Source of the DNA: Candidatus Methylomirabilota bacterium | GTDB taxonomy: Bacteria; Methylomirabilota; Methylomirabilia; Methylomirabilales; CSP1-5 | Length of the DNA stretch: 6,972 nucleotides | Reading direction: 5' to 3' | NCBI GenBank assembly: GCA_023249165.1 | Contig: JAHFDE010000022.1 | Coordinates: 1 to 6,972 of the forward strand | Shown here: positions 6,968 through 6,972 of the stretch, one piece after another | Position numbering within the stretch: position 1 is the first letter of the stretch | How the letters are laid out: each line of letters starts with the position of its first letter | Translations under genes and position numbers: made by a program | The notes under the pieces: generated by a model | Told to the model about the DNA's origin: nothing | Databases searched by the model: none | What the model saw: only the letters and a program-made list of their open reading frames with translations

Positions 6968-6972
6968 CCTCA
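6968..6972 (-). promoter_or_regulatory. Candidate ribosome binding site of hslV
   Basis: TGAGG on the minus strand lies 9 nt before the GTG at 6958. It sits at the very edge of the window, so its upstream context, including any preceding stop codon, cannot be seen. Confidence 0.5.

Overview
This GC-rich bacterial window holds seven genes, all on the minus strand and tightly packed. In transcription order (right to left) they are hslV, hslU, argB, argD, argF, argG and the first 195 codons of argH, which runs off the left edge. The window therefore joins the two-gene HslVU (ClpQY) ATP-dependent protease module to a five-gene arginine biosynthesis cluster. Every gene has intact family motifs. 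I see no mobile element, tRNA, rRNA, CRISPR array, phage gene or broken gene, and no coding support for any plus-strand reading frame.

Layout: hslV (6416-6958) and hslU (5037-6377) make the proteolytic chamber and its unfoldase. A gap of about 98 bp follows, filled by two head-to-head arrays of a degenerate 7-bp unit that could fold into an interrupted hairpin. Next comes argB (4048-4938), an N-acetylglutamate kinase with the long N-terminus typical of the arginine-sensitive class. A 78-bp gap then carries a degenerate 8-bp array. It is followed by argD (2770-3969), argF (1850-2773, overlapping argD by 4 nt), argG (588-1799) and argH (1-585, starting 2 nt after the argG stop). No stretch over 300 bases lacks a gene.

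How the genes work together: ArgB phosphorylates N-acetylglutamate. After reduction by ArgC (not in the window), ArgD transaminates the semialdehyde to N-acetylornithine. Ornithine is released by ArgJ or ArgE (not in the window), ArgF converts it to citrulline, and ArgG plus ArgH make arginine. So the cluster supplies two early and three late steps. The shared strand, short gaps and start/stop overlaps suggest one or two transcripts. No convincing promoter, ARG box or intrinsic terminator is visible.

Organism: the GC-rich codons, GTG starts, HslVU and the protein flavour (ArgG with HISFEGG, HslU ending in SRYIL, HslV with TTILSVR) recall Deltaproteobacteria-like, NC10/Methylomirabilota or related deep-branching Gram-negative lineages. 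This is an impression from memory and was not tested by a search.

I did not find a new biological system. The most unusual content is the pair of short-period intergenic repeat arrays.
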